NCBI GenBank assembly: GCA_016722705.1
Contig: JADKGN010000004.1
Location: forward strand, 2,604,001 to 2,668,000
Reading direction: 5' to 3'
Length of the DNA stretch: 64,000 nt
Origin: Candidatus Dechloromonas phosphoritropha
GTDB lineage: Bacteria > Pseudomonadota > Gammaproteobacteria > Burkholderiales > Rhodocyclaceae
Program-made: the position numbers and the translations under genes
Part shown: positions 10,673-18,674 of the stretch, in pieces
How the letters are laid out: the number at the start of each line of letters is the position of its first letter
Position numbering within the stretch: position 1 is the stretch's first letter
Notes under the pieces: model-generated
The model's database searches: none
What the model saw: the letters and a program-made list of their open reading frames with translations, nothing else
Told to the model about the DNA's origin: nothing

Positions 10673-11367
10673 CAGCCCTCGTGCTTACGCAGATTTGCCG
10701 CGTTGGGAATATGGATCTTGCGGCCCTCGACGATAATCAGGCCGAGTTCGGTCAGCTCGTGCAGGATGCGCGAGAAGTGTTCCTGGGTCAGGTTGAGGCG
10801 TGAGGCGATAACACCCTTATTGGTCGGCAGGGTGACGGCGACGTTGATGCCGTTTTGGTCCTCTTCTGCCAGTTCGCGCAGCAGGTAGCCGATGATGCGC
10901 TCCTTGCCGGAGTGCAGCGAGTAGGATTCGACGTCGTTCATCAGCTGATGCAGGCGCATGGCCATGCCGGCGAGCATCTTGCGGCACAGGTCGTGGTCGC
11001 GTTCGATTTCGTCGAAGACCGCCTGCTTCGAGACATGGAGCAGCAGCGAGTCGGTCAGCGCCTGGGCGAAGACGATGTAGGGCTTTTCCATGAACATGAC
11101 CGCTTCGCCGAAGCTCTGTCCCTGCTGCAGAATCTCGACGACCTTTTCACTGCCTTGCTGCGAGGTGAAGGCGAGCTTGACCTGGCCGTAGACCAGCAGA
11201 TGGAAACCGTTGCAGGGATCCCCCTTGTGAAACAGGATGTCGCCTTTGCTGACATGAATCTCGCGGCTGGAGCGGGCGATGCGGGCGATTTCCTTGGTCG
11301 CCAGTCCTTCGAAAAGCGGAATGTGGGTGAGGAGCGACTCGACGTTGATGGGATGATTGGCATTCAT
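10672..11367 (-). CDS. Crp/Fnr-family transcriptional regulator without Fe-S cysteines
   Basis: The 231-residue protein has an N-terminal cyclic-nucleotide-binding-like beta-roll (KGDILFHKGDPCNGFHLLVYGQVKL, then GQSFGEAVMF), a dimerisation helix, and a C-terminal winged helix-turn-helix (TNKGVIASRLNLTQEHFSRIL). The recognition helix keeps the E-x-x-S-R pattern by which FNR-type proteins read TTGAT half sites. The N-terminal cysteine cluster of oxygen-sensing FNR is absent, so it more resembles DNR/NnrR-type regulators that sense NO through haem. It is divergent from a haem-copper protein gene and close to two operons with FNR-type sites, so control of those operons is likely. Its ligand is unknown. 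Confidence 0.85.
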   Translation of the reverse strand: MNANHPINVESLLTHIPLFEGLATKEIARIARSSREIHVSKGDILFHKGDPCNGFHLLVYGQVKLAFTSQQGSEKVVEILQQGQSFGEAVMFMEKPYIVFAQALTDSLLLHVSKQAVFDEIERDHDLCRKMLAGMAMRLHQLMNDVESYSLHSGKERIIGYLLRELAEEDQNGINVAVTLPTNKGVIASRLNLTQEHFSRILHELTELGLIIVEGRKIHIPNAANLRKHEG

Positions 11368-11500
11368 ATTTGATATTTGTTAAAAAATCGGTTGCCGGAT
11401 GGTGTCATCGGGCCATTCTACGGACAATAATTCGTTAGAACTAGACCATAAGTAATTCACCCTACGGCATCGGCCAGGAGTGCGTCGTTTGCTACTGGTT

Positions 11501-11506
11501 TATAAT
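11501..11506 (+). promoter_or_regulatory. Candidate -10 element
   Basis: A perfect TATAAT lies 25 bp before the chosen GTG start of the haem-copper protein gene. No clear -35 is seen at 16-18 bp spacing, so an activator may be required. Confidence 0.35.
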
Positions 11507-11530
11507 CCTAAGGTTTTGCGTGAGGTAAAT

Positions 11531-12874
11531 GTGGCCAGTTCTCAGTCCCCGGTCATTACAGTTTCTTCAGGAACGCCTGCGGCGCTGGCTCGCGCCTGGT
11601 TGTGGCTGGGTGTGCTGGCCCTGATCGGCTCGGGCTTGCTGGCCATACTGCTGGTTCTCTCTCGCACACCGGGAATCCAGGACATTTTCCCGCTGAAGGG
11701 GTTCTTTCGTGCGGCGCTGGTGGTCCATGTCGACCTTTCGGTGGCGGTTTGGTTCATGGCCTTTGCCGCGGTAATCTGGAGCGCCCTAGGTCGGGCCGGG
11801 CTGGCGTGGCTGGGCTGGAGCGGTTTCGGACTGGCAGTGCTGGGTACCCTGCTCATGACGGTTTCCCCGTTTTTCCCCGGCGCGCACCCAATCCTCAACA
11901 ACTACATCCCGGTCCTGGAGCTGCCCGAGTTCTTTGCTTCGCTTTGGATTTGTGGTGCAGGTTTCAGCCTGGCAGTGTTGCGGGCCCTGCTCACGACCTG
12001 GCCGCACCGGGTGTTTGCCGAACCGCTGCAGCTTGGCGCGTTCTTAGGCGCGCTTGCCGCCTTTCTTGCGCTTGTCGCCTTCTTCTGGTCGTGGTGGATG
12101 GTCCCGCGGATCGAGGAAGAAATCTATTACGAGGTCGTCTTCTGGGGTGGCGGCCACATCTTGCAGTTCCAGTATGCCATTCTCATGGTGGTGGCCTGGC
12201 TGTGGATCGCCATGCACGTCGGCAAGCCTCTGGTCGTCTCTCCGCGCGCCCTGGCTGCGCTGTTTTTCGTCGCCTCCCTGCCGCTGCTCGCGGTGCCACT
12301 GATGTATCTGATGGTGCCGCCGGGTTCTCTCCCGCACATGGAGTTGTTCGCCCAGTTGATGAAGTGGGGACACCCCTACATGGGACCACTTATCCTTGCC
12401 GGCGCCGTGTCGCTGTGGACGGTGCGCGGAGTTTCCACCAATCCGGCAAAATCCGCCTTTGTGGCGTCCTTCGCCCTGTTCGCGCTGGGCGGCGTTCTCG
12501 GCTACATGATCCAGGGCGCCAACGTTGTCATTCCCGCCCACTATCACGGCTCGCAGGTTGGCGTCACGCTGGCGTTCATGGGGCTGACCTATGTGCTGCT
12601 GCCACTCCTGGGGTTTGCCAGGGTGGAGGGACGCATGGCCGTCTGGCAGCCCTATGTCTATGGTGCGGGCCAGTTGATTCACGTCCTCGGTCTCGCCTGG
12701 TCGGGCGGCTATAGCGTGCAGCGCAAGGTCGCCGGCGCCGAGCAGGCGCTGGTCACCCTGCCACAGAAACTGGGCATGGGCATGATGGGACTGGGTGGAT
12801 TGATCGCCGTGATCGGTGGCTTGATGTTTGTCGTGATTTGCCTGAGAGCCATGTTGGCGAAGAAGGAGCGATGA
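11531..12874 (+). CDS. Divergent haem-copper oxidase/NO reductase-like subunit I
   Basis: The 447-residue membrane protein has about twelve helices with the haem-copper superfamily layout. His66 (VVHVDLS) and His339 fit the low-spin haem, and His337 (IPAHYHG) fits the high-spin haem. A helix-VI-like GGGHILQFQY has His209. No His-His dyad is found where helix VII should supply two CuB ligands, only PHMELF, and the residue four after His209 is Phe rather than Tyr. O2 reduction of the usual kind is therefore unlikely; NO reduction or another role is possible. GTG 11531 has GAGGT in front; a GTG at 11480 would add 17 residues. It overlaps the next gene by 4 bases and is divergent from a Crp/Fnr gene. 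Confidence 0.75.
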   Translation: MASSQSPVITVSSGTPAALARAWLWLGVLALIGSGLLAILLVLSRTPGIQDIFPLKGFFRAALVVHVDLSVAVWFMAFAAVIWSALGRAGLAWLGWSGFGLAVLGTLLMTVSPFFPGAHPILNNYIPVLELPEFFASLWICGAGFSLAVLRALLTTWPHRVFAEPLQLGAFLGALAAFLALVAFFWSWWMVPRIEEEIYYEVVFWGGGHILQFQYAILMVVAWLWIAMHVGKPLVVSPRALAALFFVASLPLLAVPLMYLMVPPGSLPHMELFAQLMKWGHPYMGPLILAGAVSLWTVRGVSTNPAKSAFVASFALFALGGVLGYMIQGANVVIPAHYHGSQVGVTLAFMGLTYVLLPLLGFARVEGRMAVWQPYVYGAGQLIHVLGLAWSGGYSVQRKVAGAEQALVTLPQKLGMGMMGLGGLIAVIGGLMFVVICLRAMLAKKER

Positions 12875-13452
12875 AGGAACGGACCGTGTTGACCGTGGCG
12901 GTTGCGGCTGGATTGGTGTCGCTGCTGACCGTCGGTATGCTCGGGTATCGCCTGCTCAAGCATGCCAGCCCCGAGTCTGCCGGTCGTCCACCCGGGCTGG
13001 TCTCCTCGCAGACATTGACGCTGGAAGAGGCCAAGGTTGCGGTCGACGCGATATTTGCCCTCATTTTGCCCGATCTCGGTGGTCGTCCACAGCCGGTTGC
13101 CCAGTGGCGAGGCAAGGTACTGGTGGTCAATTTCTGGGCAAGCTGGTGCAAGCCGTGTGTCGATGAAATGCCGGCGCTTTCGCGCATGAACAGCCACTAT
13201 GCCTCCTGGGGCGTGCAGTTTGTCGGGATCGGTGTGGACGATGCCGAGAAGTTGTCGGCCTTCGTCAGGACCACACCGGTTTCCTATCCCGTGCTGGTGG
13301 CGAGCCCCACTGACACGGCGCCGGGCCTGCGGGTAAAGGGGCTGCCCTACACGGTGGTCATCGGCCGTGATGGACGCATCGAAATGACCCGCCTGGGGCG
13401 CATCGACGAAGAATCGCTCGAGCCGGTCCTGCGCCGCTTGATCGGGCGGTAA
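12871..13452 (+). CDS. TlpA-like thioredoxin-fold protein, membrane anchored
   Basis: The 193-residue protein has an N-terminal signal/anchor helix (VLTVAVAAGLVSLLTVGML) and a periplasmic thioredoxin domain with the redox motif WASWCKPC and a cis-Pro loop (KGLPYTVVI). TlpA/ResA proteins reduce cysteines of apocytochromes or copper chaperones. The ATG overlaps the stop of the haem-copper gene (ATGA), so it probably helps to mature that protein. Confidence 0.85.
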   Translation: MKERTVLTVAVAAGLVSLLTVGMLGYRLLKHASPESAGRPPGLVSSQTLTLEEAKVAVDAIFALILPDLGGRPQPVAQWRGKVLVVNFWASWCKPCVDEMPALSRMNSHYASWGVQFVGIGVDDAEKLSAFVRTTPVSYPVLVASPTDTAPGLRVKGLPYTVVIGRDGRIEMTRLGRIDEESLEPVLRRLIGR

Positions 13453-13477
13453 GGGCGGAAAAAGCAGCGCCGACCCC

Positions 13478-13499
13478 GGGCAAGGCGGCCTTCTTGCCC
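13478..13499. terminator. Hairpin between convergent genes
   Basis: GGGCAAG (13478-13484) pairs with CTTGCCC (13493-13499). It lies in the 75-bp gap between two converging genes. There is no long T-run, so intrinsic termination is only possible. Confidence 0.4.
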
Positions 13500-13527
13500 G
13501 TTCAGGGTGGCGTGCATCCTTGCGGGA

Positions 13528-15444
13528 TTACTTTCCGCGCGGCTGGAATGCCATCGAACGCGCCGATACCGTGAATGCATCGGAGAAGCAGGCGCCATCT
13601 TCCGCTCCGCGATTCTTGAGGAAGGGGAAGATCGTCTCGACCATTCGCACCGAGCCGCAGGCGTAGATCTCGTGCCCCTTGAGTTCCGGAAAGTCTTCGA
13701 GAATGGCTTCGTGCACCAGGCCAGTGCGACCGCTCCAGACATCTTCCGGCGCAGGATCGGAAAGCACGGGGATAAAGTGGAAGTTTTCGTGATCGCGCGC
13801 CCATTGCTGTGGCAGATCGGGCAGGTAGAGATCGCGCAACTGCCTGACGCCCCAGTAGAGATGGATTTCGCGTTTCAGGCCGCGCTTGAAGGCATCCTCG
13901 ACCATGCTCTTGACCGGCGCAAAGCCGGTGGCGCCGGCGACGAAGACGATCGGTCGTTGCGATTCGCGCAACGAAAAGTCGCCGATCGGGCCTTCGAAGC
14001 GGACTTGGTCGCCTTCCTTCATCTTTTCAAAGACGTGGGTGGTGAACAGTCCGCCCTTCATCAGGCGAATCTGGAGTTCGACAAACTCCGCCTCATGCGG
14101 TGGGTTGGCAAACGAGAAGGCGCGCCGCTGGCCGTCGTCGAGGATGACGTTGATGTACTGGCCGGCCTTGAACGGGATCTGCTGTCCTTCAGGCAGTTTG
14201 AGGAGAACGCGCATGACGTCGTAAGTGAGTTTCTCCATCTTGACGACCCGAGCCCGGTATTCCTTGAATGCTTTCACCGCCGCACTGGCGTCGTATTCGA
14301 TTTCCGCGTCATCGATGGCGGTGGCGCAACACAAGAGCACCTTGCCTTGTGCCAGTTCCTCAGCTGACAGCGCGCTGGGCTGGTAGAGGCCGGGATCGAC
14401 CTTGCCGGCCAGTACCGTGCATTTGCACACGCCGCAGCCGCCGTTGCGGCACTCGTAGGGCAAGTTGATGTCCTGACGCAGTCCCGCGTCAAGCAATGTT
14501 TCGCCGAAGCGGGCGGTGACCGCCTTGTGGTCGGGATGGAAGGTAACGTTGGTCAGCTCCTTGGCGGCGCCGCGCCGTTTGGGGGGCAGCCACGGGATCA
14601 GGAACAGCAATGCGGTCAGCCCCAGTACCCAGAACCAGAGATGCAGCGGGTTGGTGACGTAGACGAGTGCCAGAACGGGCAGTTCGAACCAGTCGAAGTC
14701 GATGTTGGTGGGAACGACCGACATATCCGCCTCACCGCCCTGGCTGACAATGGGCTTGACCAGGGCAAGAATGACGAACATGAGCGTTACGGCGATCGAG
14801 ATCGGGCGTGGCGGATTGATGTTGGCGCGCGGCACGCGCTGGACGTGAACCCACATGATGATAACGACGATCAGCGGCGCGCCGATGTGAACGAAGGCAA
14901 GCAGGGTGAACAGTCGGCTGTTGACGCTCTCGAGATAGAGGAAGTTGCGGATCAGCGTGCCATTCAACATCGGCAGCACGTCGAACCACTCGGCCGTGGC
15001 AATGACGACGAACTGCGCCAGTTTGTCCCACACCAGCATGAAGCCGTTGACGCCGGCGATGTATACCAGCCAGATCAGGGCGACACCGGTAAGCCAAGAG
15101 AAGGAGCGGAAGCCACGATAGCGATCGTAGGCAAAGTGCCGCAGCAGGTGCAGGAGCATCGTCAGGATCATGCCGTCGGTGGCGTAGCGGTGGATGCTGC
15201 GCATGATGCCGCCGAGCCACCACTGGTTGTGGGTGATGCGTTCGACCGACTGGTATGCGTCGTGGATGCCCGTCTCGGCGAAGATGTAGAGATAGAGTCC
15301 GGTCCCCACCAGCAGCCAGAACTGCCAGAAAGTGATGGTGCCCAGGTGGTAGAAGGGGTTCAGCTTGTCGCCGAAGACCACATTGAAAATGTTCTCGATG
15401 CGCATGAAAAACCAGCGCAGGATCTGTTGGAGAAGTTTGACCAT
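13528..15444 (-). CDS. Cytochrome b - 2Fe-2S ferredoxin - FAD/NAD(P) reductase fusion
   Basis: The 638-residue protein has three parts. Residues 1-285 are a cytochrome b/b6-type membrane domain with two His pairs, 14 apart, in two helices (His85/His99 and His186/His200) for two b haems, plus extra helices. Residues 295-395 are a plant-type 2Fe-2S domain (Cys332, Cys337, Cys340 and Cys372 or 373). Residues 396-638 are a ferredoxin-NADP reductase fold with the flavin motif RAFSFAN and the nucleotide motif GATGFAP. It could pass electrons between NAD(P)H and the quinone pool through haem b. It is the last gene of a three-gene operon with another cytochrome b fusion. The domain order is unusual and I know no named family for it. 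Confidence 0.85.
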   Translation of the reverse strand: MVKLLQQILRWFFMRIENIFNVVFGDKLNPFYHLGTITFWQFWLLVGTGLYLYIFAETGIHDAYQSVERITHNQWWLGGIMRSIHRYATDGMILTMLLHLLRHFAYDRYRGFRSFSWLTGVALIWLVYIAGVNGFMLVWDKLAQFVVIATAEWFDVLPMLNGTLIRNFLYLESVNSRLFTLLAFVHIGAPLIVVIIMWVHVQRVPRANINPPRPISIAVTLMFVILALVKPIVSQGGEADMSVVPTNIDFDWFELPVLALVYVTNPLHLWFWVLGLTALLFLIPWLPPKRRGAAKELTNVTFHPDHKAVTARFGETLLDAGLRQDINLPYECRNGGCGVCKCTVLAGKVDPGLYQPSALSAEELAQGKVLLCCATAIDDAEIEYDASAAVKAFKEYRARVVKMEKLTYDVMRVLLKLPEGQQIPFKAGQYINVILDDGQRRAFSFANPPHEAEFVELQIRLMKGGLFTTHVFEKMKEGDQVRFEGPIGDFSLRESQRPIVFVAGATGFAPVKSMVEDAFKRGLKREIHLYWGVRQLRDLYLPDLPQQWARDHENFHFIPVLSDPAPEDVWSGRTGLVHEAILEDFPELKGHEIYACGSVRMVETIFPFLKNRGAEDGACFSDAFTVSARSMAFQPRGK

Positions 15445-15508
15445 TGTTTGTGTCCGCTCAGGAGAGTAGGGAGAGGCGAATCGTGTTAGGTACTGTCCGA
15501 ATGGCGCT

Positions 15509-16006
15509 CTACTTAAAGAAGAGGCCGCCCTTGTCCGGGTTGAAGTCGATCACCATGACCTGCCCCGGCTTGAGCATGACCTGCTCTTCCTTGATGAAAT
15601 TGAAGCCTGGCTTCACCAGGTTGTCGTTCATTCTGACCGCCACCTGATGTGTGCCGGCCTTCATCTCGAAGCGCTTGTAAACCGTCGACACGCCATCCTT
15701 GTACACACCGGTCGGATGCATCACCGCCCGGAAGGCTGGCTGCCCATCGATATCGACTTCCAGATTGATGTCGGAACGTTCTCGCGGGCAGTCCATCGGC
15801 GCCCGCATGTTGGGGGGTAACTTCTGAAGTTCTTCCGGAGTCCGCTTGCGACATTCGCGACCGCCGAGGTGGCTGATCGACAGCTTGATCAGGGCCACGT
15901 CATCGGGAATCTGCCGGTATTTCGGCGAGGTCGCAAAATATCCGATGAAGGCCGCAAATGCGCCGTAAAGGATCACCTGACCGACAATAGCGGAGGGCTT
16001 AAGCAT
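15509..16006 (-). CDS. Membrane-anchored periplasmic protein of the cytochrome b operon, function unknown
   Basis: The 165-residue protein has one N-terminal helix (residues about 6-25, IVGQVILYGAFAAFIGYFA) and then a soluble, probably periplasmic beta-rich domain with two cysteines (GGRECRK and MDCPRE). Its start lies inside the last codons of the upstream cytochrome b fusion gene, so translation is coupled. The position between two cytochrome b fusion genes suggests a structural or assembly subunit of the same complex. I do not recognise the family. Confidence 0.75.
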   Translation of the reverse strand: MLKPSAIVGQVILYGAFAAFIGYFATSPKYRQIPDDVALIKLSISHLGGRECRKRTPEELQKLPPNMRAPMDCPRERSDINLEVDIDGQPAFRAVMHPTGVYKDGVSTVYKRFEMKAGTHQVAVRMNDNLVKPGFNFIKEEQVMLKPGQVMVIDFNPDKGGLFFK

Positions 16007-17570
16007 GATGGGAAATTCTCCGGAAGTAGGGTGACAATGGGTCGTCCGAAACTGCCTCGGTTTCGATTTGCGTCCTGAATTCCTGCAAGGCCGCGGCCAG
16101 CACCTTGCCGTCGTTGCGGGAGGCCGAAACCAGTTGCAATCTGGCGAGGGGGACTTTGCTACGCAGGCGGGGTTCGCGTTGGCCGGTCATGCGCTCCGCG
16201 GTCCACCGATCGCCGAGGCGAAAATCGCAACCGCCGCTGCGGCAACCGGTCAGCATGACCCCGTCGGCACCGCCACGCAGGGCGTATTCAACGAAAGACG
16301 GGGGCAGAATGCCCGTGCACATCAGACCGATTACAGCGGTATCGGGGGCGGCCAGCGCCCTGGCGTCGGCGCCACGCTCACAGCCGAAGATGACTATCCT
16401 GGAGCGTCCTTCGAGTCTAGCCAGCGCCCCCTCGAGTTGCTGGCGGAGGCTGTTTACCGTTTGCTGCGGCATGTCGATGCCGGTCATTAGTTGCTCCTGG
16501 CGGCGGAAAGGAGTCGACGAGGGGCATGCACCGGCACAGATGCCGCAGCTTGCGCAGAGATCGGGATCGACAACGGCGATCTTGGAACCCGGACGGTGCG
16601 GATGCGCTTCCATCGTGATCGCCGCGTACGGGCAGTCCACATGGCAGCGGTTACAACCGCTGCAGTTGGCGGCATCGACCACCGCGATTGGTTCGGCCTT
16701 GGGATGTGGAAGGAATGGCAGGATGGAGAGCAGGACGGTGACGGCGAAGAGAAGTGTCCAGACGATGGCTGGCGAACTGATATCAGTCAGCGGATGGATA
16801 AATAATATGAACCAGTCAAGGCGAAGTTCAGCGGGTGCAATCGCGAGATTGGCCTGAGCATCGCTCAGCGCCGGTTTGATCAGGGCGAGTAGAAGCAAAG
16901 CGCCCATGGTGCCCAGCATCAATTGCCGCGACGGTAGGTAATCCACCCGGCTGATACGATGAACGTGCGCCCAAAGGCCGAGGATCAGCAGCAGCGGTAC
17001 CCCGATGTGGATGAAGACCAGCATGGAGAAGAAACGATCGTTGATCGAGTCAGGCGCGAGAAAATTGCGCGCTGCCGGCTCGCTGAAAATGGGCAGCCAG
17101 TCGAGCAGCTCAGTTGTCGCGGTGGCCGAGAACTGGGCCACCTGGTCCCAGACGATCCAGTAACCGCCAATGCCGGAGACGTAGACCAGCCAGATCAGTG
17201 GTACGCCCGTGATCCAGGAGTAGAAGCGGAATCCGTAGTAACGGCCATAGGCCCATTCACGGATGAGGTGCAGCACCATGACCAGAACAAAAGCGTCGGA
17301 TGCATAGCGATGCAGGCTACGCAGAATGCCACCGAGATACCACAGTTCCGAGGATTGGTAGCCGATCGACTCGTAGACCCCGCTGATGCCGATGTCGAGT
17401 ACCGTGTAGAGGTAGAGCCCGGTGCCCACGACAATCCACAGCAGGTACAGCCCCAAGGCGCCGAGATGGCGCAACGGGTTGTTGTCGCCTCCGAACGGCG
17501 CATCAAATGCCTCTTCAACCCGCTGAAACAGGATTTGTGTGTTGTTGCGAACGGAACTGTGCAAACTCAC
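15999..17570 (-). CDS. Cytochrome b - dicluster ferredoxin - MvhD/HdrA-like fusion
   Basis: The 523-residue protein begins with a cytochrome b/b6-type membrane domain (residues 1-285) with His87/His101 and His188/His202 as likely ligands of two b haems. Residues 295-350 form an 8Fe ferredoxin: Cys303, 306, 309, 313 and Cys339, 342, 345, 349. Residues 390-500 resemble MvhD, the small iron-sulphur subunit of F420-non-reducing hydrogenase/heterodisulphide reductase systems (FGCERG, MCTGILPPSFVEYAL, GCRSGGC; Cys397, 418, 443, 448). MvhD-type domains usually relay electrons to a flavin-bifurcating partner. The gene starts the operon, 39 bp after a predicted FNR-regulated transcription start. Confidence 0.85.
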   Translation of the reverse strand: MSLHSSVRNNTQILFQRVEEAFDAPFGGDNNPLRHLGALGLYLLWIVVGTGLYLYTVLDIGISGVYESIGYQSSELWYLGGILRSLHRYASDAFVLVMVLHLIREWAYGRYYGFRFYSWITGVPLIWLVYVSGIGGYWIVWDQVAQFSATATTELLDWLPIFSEPAARNFLAPDSINDRFFSMLVFIHIGVPLLLILGLWAHVHRISRVDYLPSRQLMLGTMGALLLLALIKPALSDAQANLAIAPAELRLDWFILFIHPLTDISSPAIVWTLLFAVTVLLSILPFLPHPKAEPIAVVDAANCSGCNRCHVDCPYAAITMEAHPHRPGSKIAVVDPDLCASCGICAGACPSSTPFRRQEQLMTGIDMPQQTVNSLRQQLEGALARLEGRSRIVIFGCERGADARALAAPDTAVIGLMCTGILPPSFVEYALRGGADGVMLTGCRSGGCDFRLGDRWTAERMTGQREPRLRSKVPLARLQLVSASRNDGKVLAAALQEFRTQIETEAVSDDPLSPYFRRISHHA

Positions 17571-17608
17571 CTGGTTTGTCCAAAGAACTTCGGGACGTCA
17601 AAGCATTA

Positions 17609-17657
17609 ACCGGAAATTATATATTGGGTAGCAAAATAGTGGCTTGACGCACATCAA
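17609..17657 (-). promoter_or_regulatory. FNR-type class II promoter of the cytochrome b fusion operon
   Basis: TTGACGCACATCAA at 17644-17657 (on minus, TTGATGTGCGTCAA) matches the FNR/DNR consensus TTGATNNNNATCAA with only the usual C variant. On the minus strand a perfect TATAAT lies at 17621-17616, 22 bp downstream. A transcription start at about 17609 puts the box centre at -41.5, the standard position for FNR activation. Confidence 0.75.
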
Positions 17658-17778
17658 GTCCGAAAAAAGCGATGAGATTTCGCTAAAGGGAGTCTGTTCG
17701 CTGATGCATCGGCGGGTAAATTGCTTGTGCGAATAGCCGGACCGTTCCGCCGGGCGGGCCCGGTTCGCCGATGCTGCG

Positions 17779-18663
17779 TCAGGATGACACTGTTACACGG
17801 CGCCGCCGGTTTCTCCAGAAATGCACGCAGAGATAGATCATGAATCCGGTGAAGGTCAGGAAGCCGGCAATCATGAAATATGCGGAGTAGTTGGTACGAT
17901 ACCTGCCAGTCACCGGGTCATAGACCGAACAGAGAATCCTTACGCGCTCCATGATCTCCGCCAAGGAATTGGCTTCTGGCGGAATGGCGGCGCCGGTGAT
18001 CATCGCCTTGAGGGGCTCGGCCAGGTCCGAGGCATTAAATTTCTCTCCGTAGACCTGGCGAAAAATCTTCCCTTCAGCATCGACCATCGTGACCTGGTTC
18101 AGGTGGTCGAAACCTGCGGGGGTCGCGACGTAGCTGAAACCGAAGTTGTCCGTGAGGTCGTCGAGTATCGCTGGCGACGGGCTGAGGAATTCCCAGTTTG
18201 GCAGGCTGATACCGTACTGAACTGAAAAGTCCTTGAGCGCCTGGGGTGAGTCGAACGGCTGGTTGAAGCCAATGCTGATCACGTTGAACCGGTCGGCGCC
18301 GAGAACGCTGACCGTATTAAGCACGGCCTTCTGCAGGTTGCGGGTGGTGGTCGGGCAAACCTGGAAGCACGCCGTGTAGATGAAACTGACGAGCAGGGGC
18401 TTCCCGCGATAGCGTGAAAGTTCGACGGGCTTGCCCTGGCGGTCAAGCAGGACGAAATCGCCAACCTGTTTGCCAATTGCACTCTGCGAGCGTTCAAAGG
18501 CTGTCTTCTCGTCCAGCGTCGTCAGCGAAATTCCGCTATTGACGGCCTGCGGTCGCGCGGTGAGTTTTGGCTTCTCGTCCGCGGCATCAGCAGCGAGCAG
18601 CGTGTCCGCAGCCAGGAAAACAGCCGCGGTAAGCACGATGCGCAAGAACGCGGAAAACGCCAT
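17779..18663 (-). CDS. SCO1/SenC-family copper chaperone with C-terminal membrane anchor
   Basis: The 294-residue protein has a signal peptide (LRIVLTAAVFLAADTLLA), a thioredoxin-like domain with the copper-binding CFQVCP motif and a conserved His later (GFDHLNQVT), and a C-terminal helix (YFMIAGFLTFTGFMIYLCVHFW). SCO proteins deliver copper to, or reduce, the CuA site of subunit II. It is the last gene of the operon with subunits I/II and haem O synthase, a gene content like the norSY-senC clusters of nitrifiers. The open frame extends far upstream into ctaB; the ATG at 18663 follows ctaB by 11 bp. Confidence 0.88.
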   Translation of the reverse strand: MAFSAFLRIVLTAAVFLAADTLLAADAADEKPKLTARPQAVNSGISLTTLDEKTAFERSQSAIGKQVGDFVLLDRQGKPVELSRYRGKPLLVSFIYTACFQVCPTTTRNLQKAVLNTVSVLGADRFNVISIGFNQPFDSPQALKDFSVQYGISLPNWEFLSPSPAILDDLTDNFGFSYVATPAGFDHLNQVTMVDAEGKIFRQVYGEKFNASDLAEPLKAMITGAAIPPEANSLAEIMERVRILCSVYDPVTGRYRTNYSAYFMIAGFLTFTGFMIYLCVHFWRNRRRRVTVSS

Positions 18664-18674
18664 GATTCGCCGGA

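Noticed and set aside
11370..11383. FNR-like sequence TTGATATTTGTTAA at the Crp/Fnr gene start
   Set aside because: The second half site is poor and the site overlaps the ribosome-binding region two bases from the ATG; too weak to call autoregulation.
14527..15489. 320-codon plus-strand frame
   Set aside because: Antisense of the cytochrome b fusion gene; charged, repetitive translation without homology.
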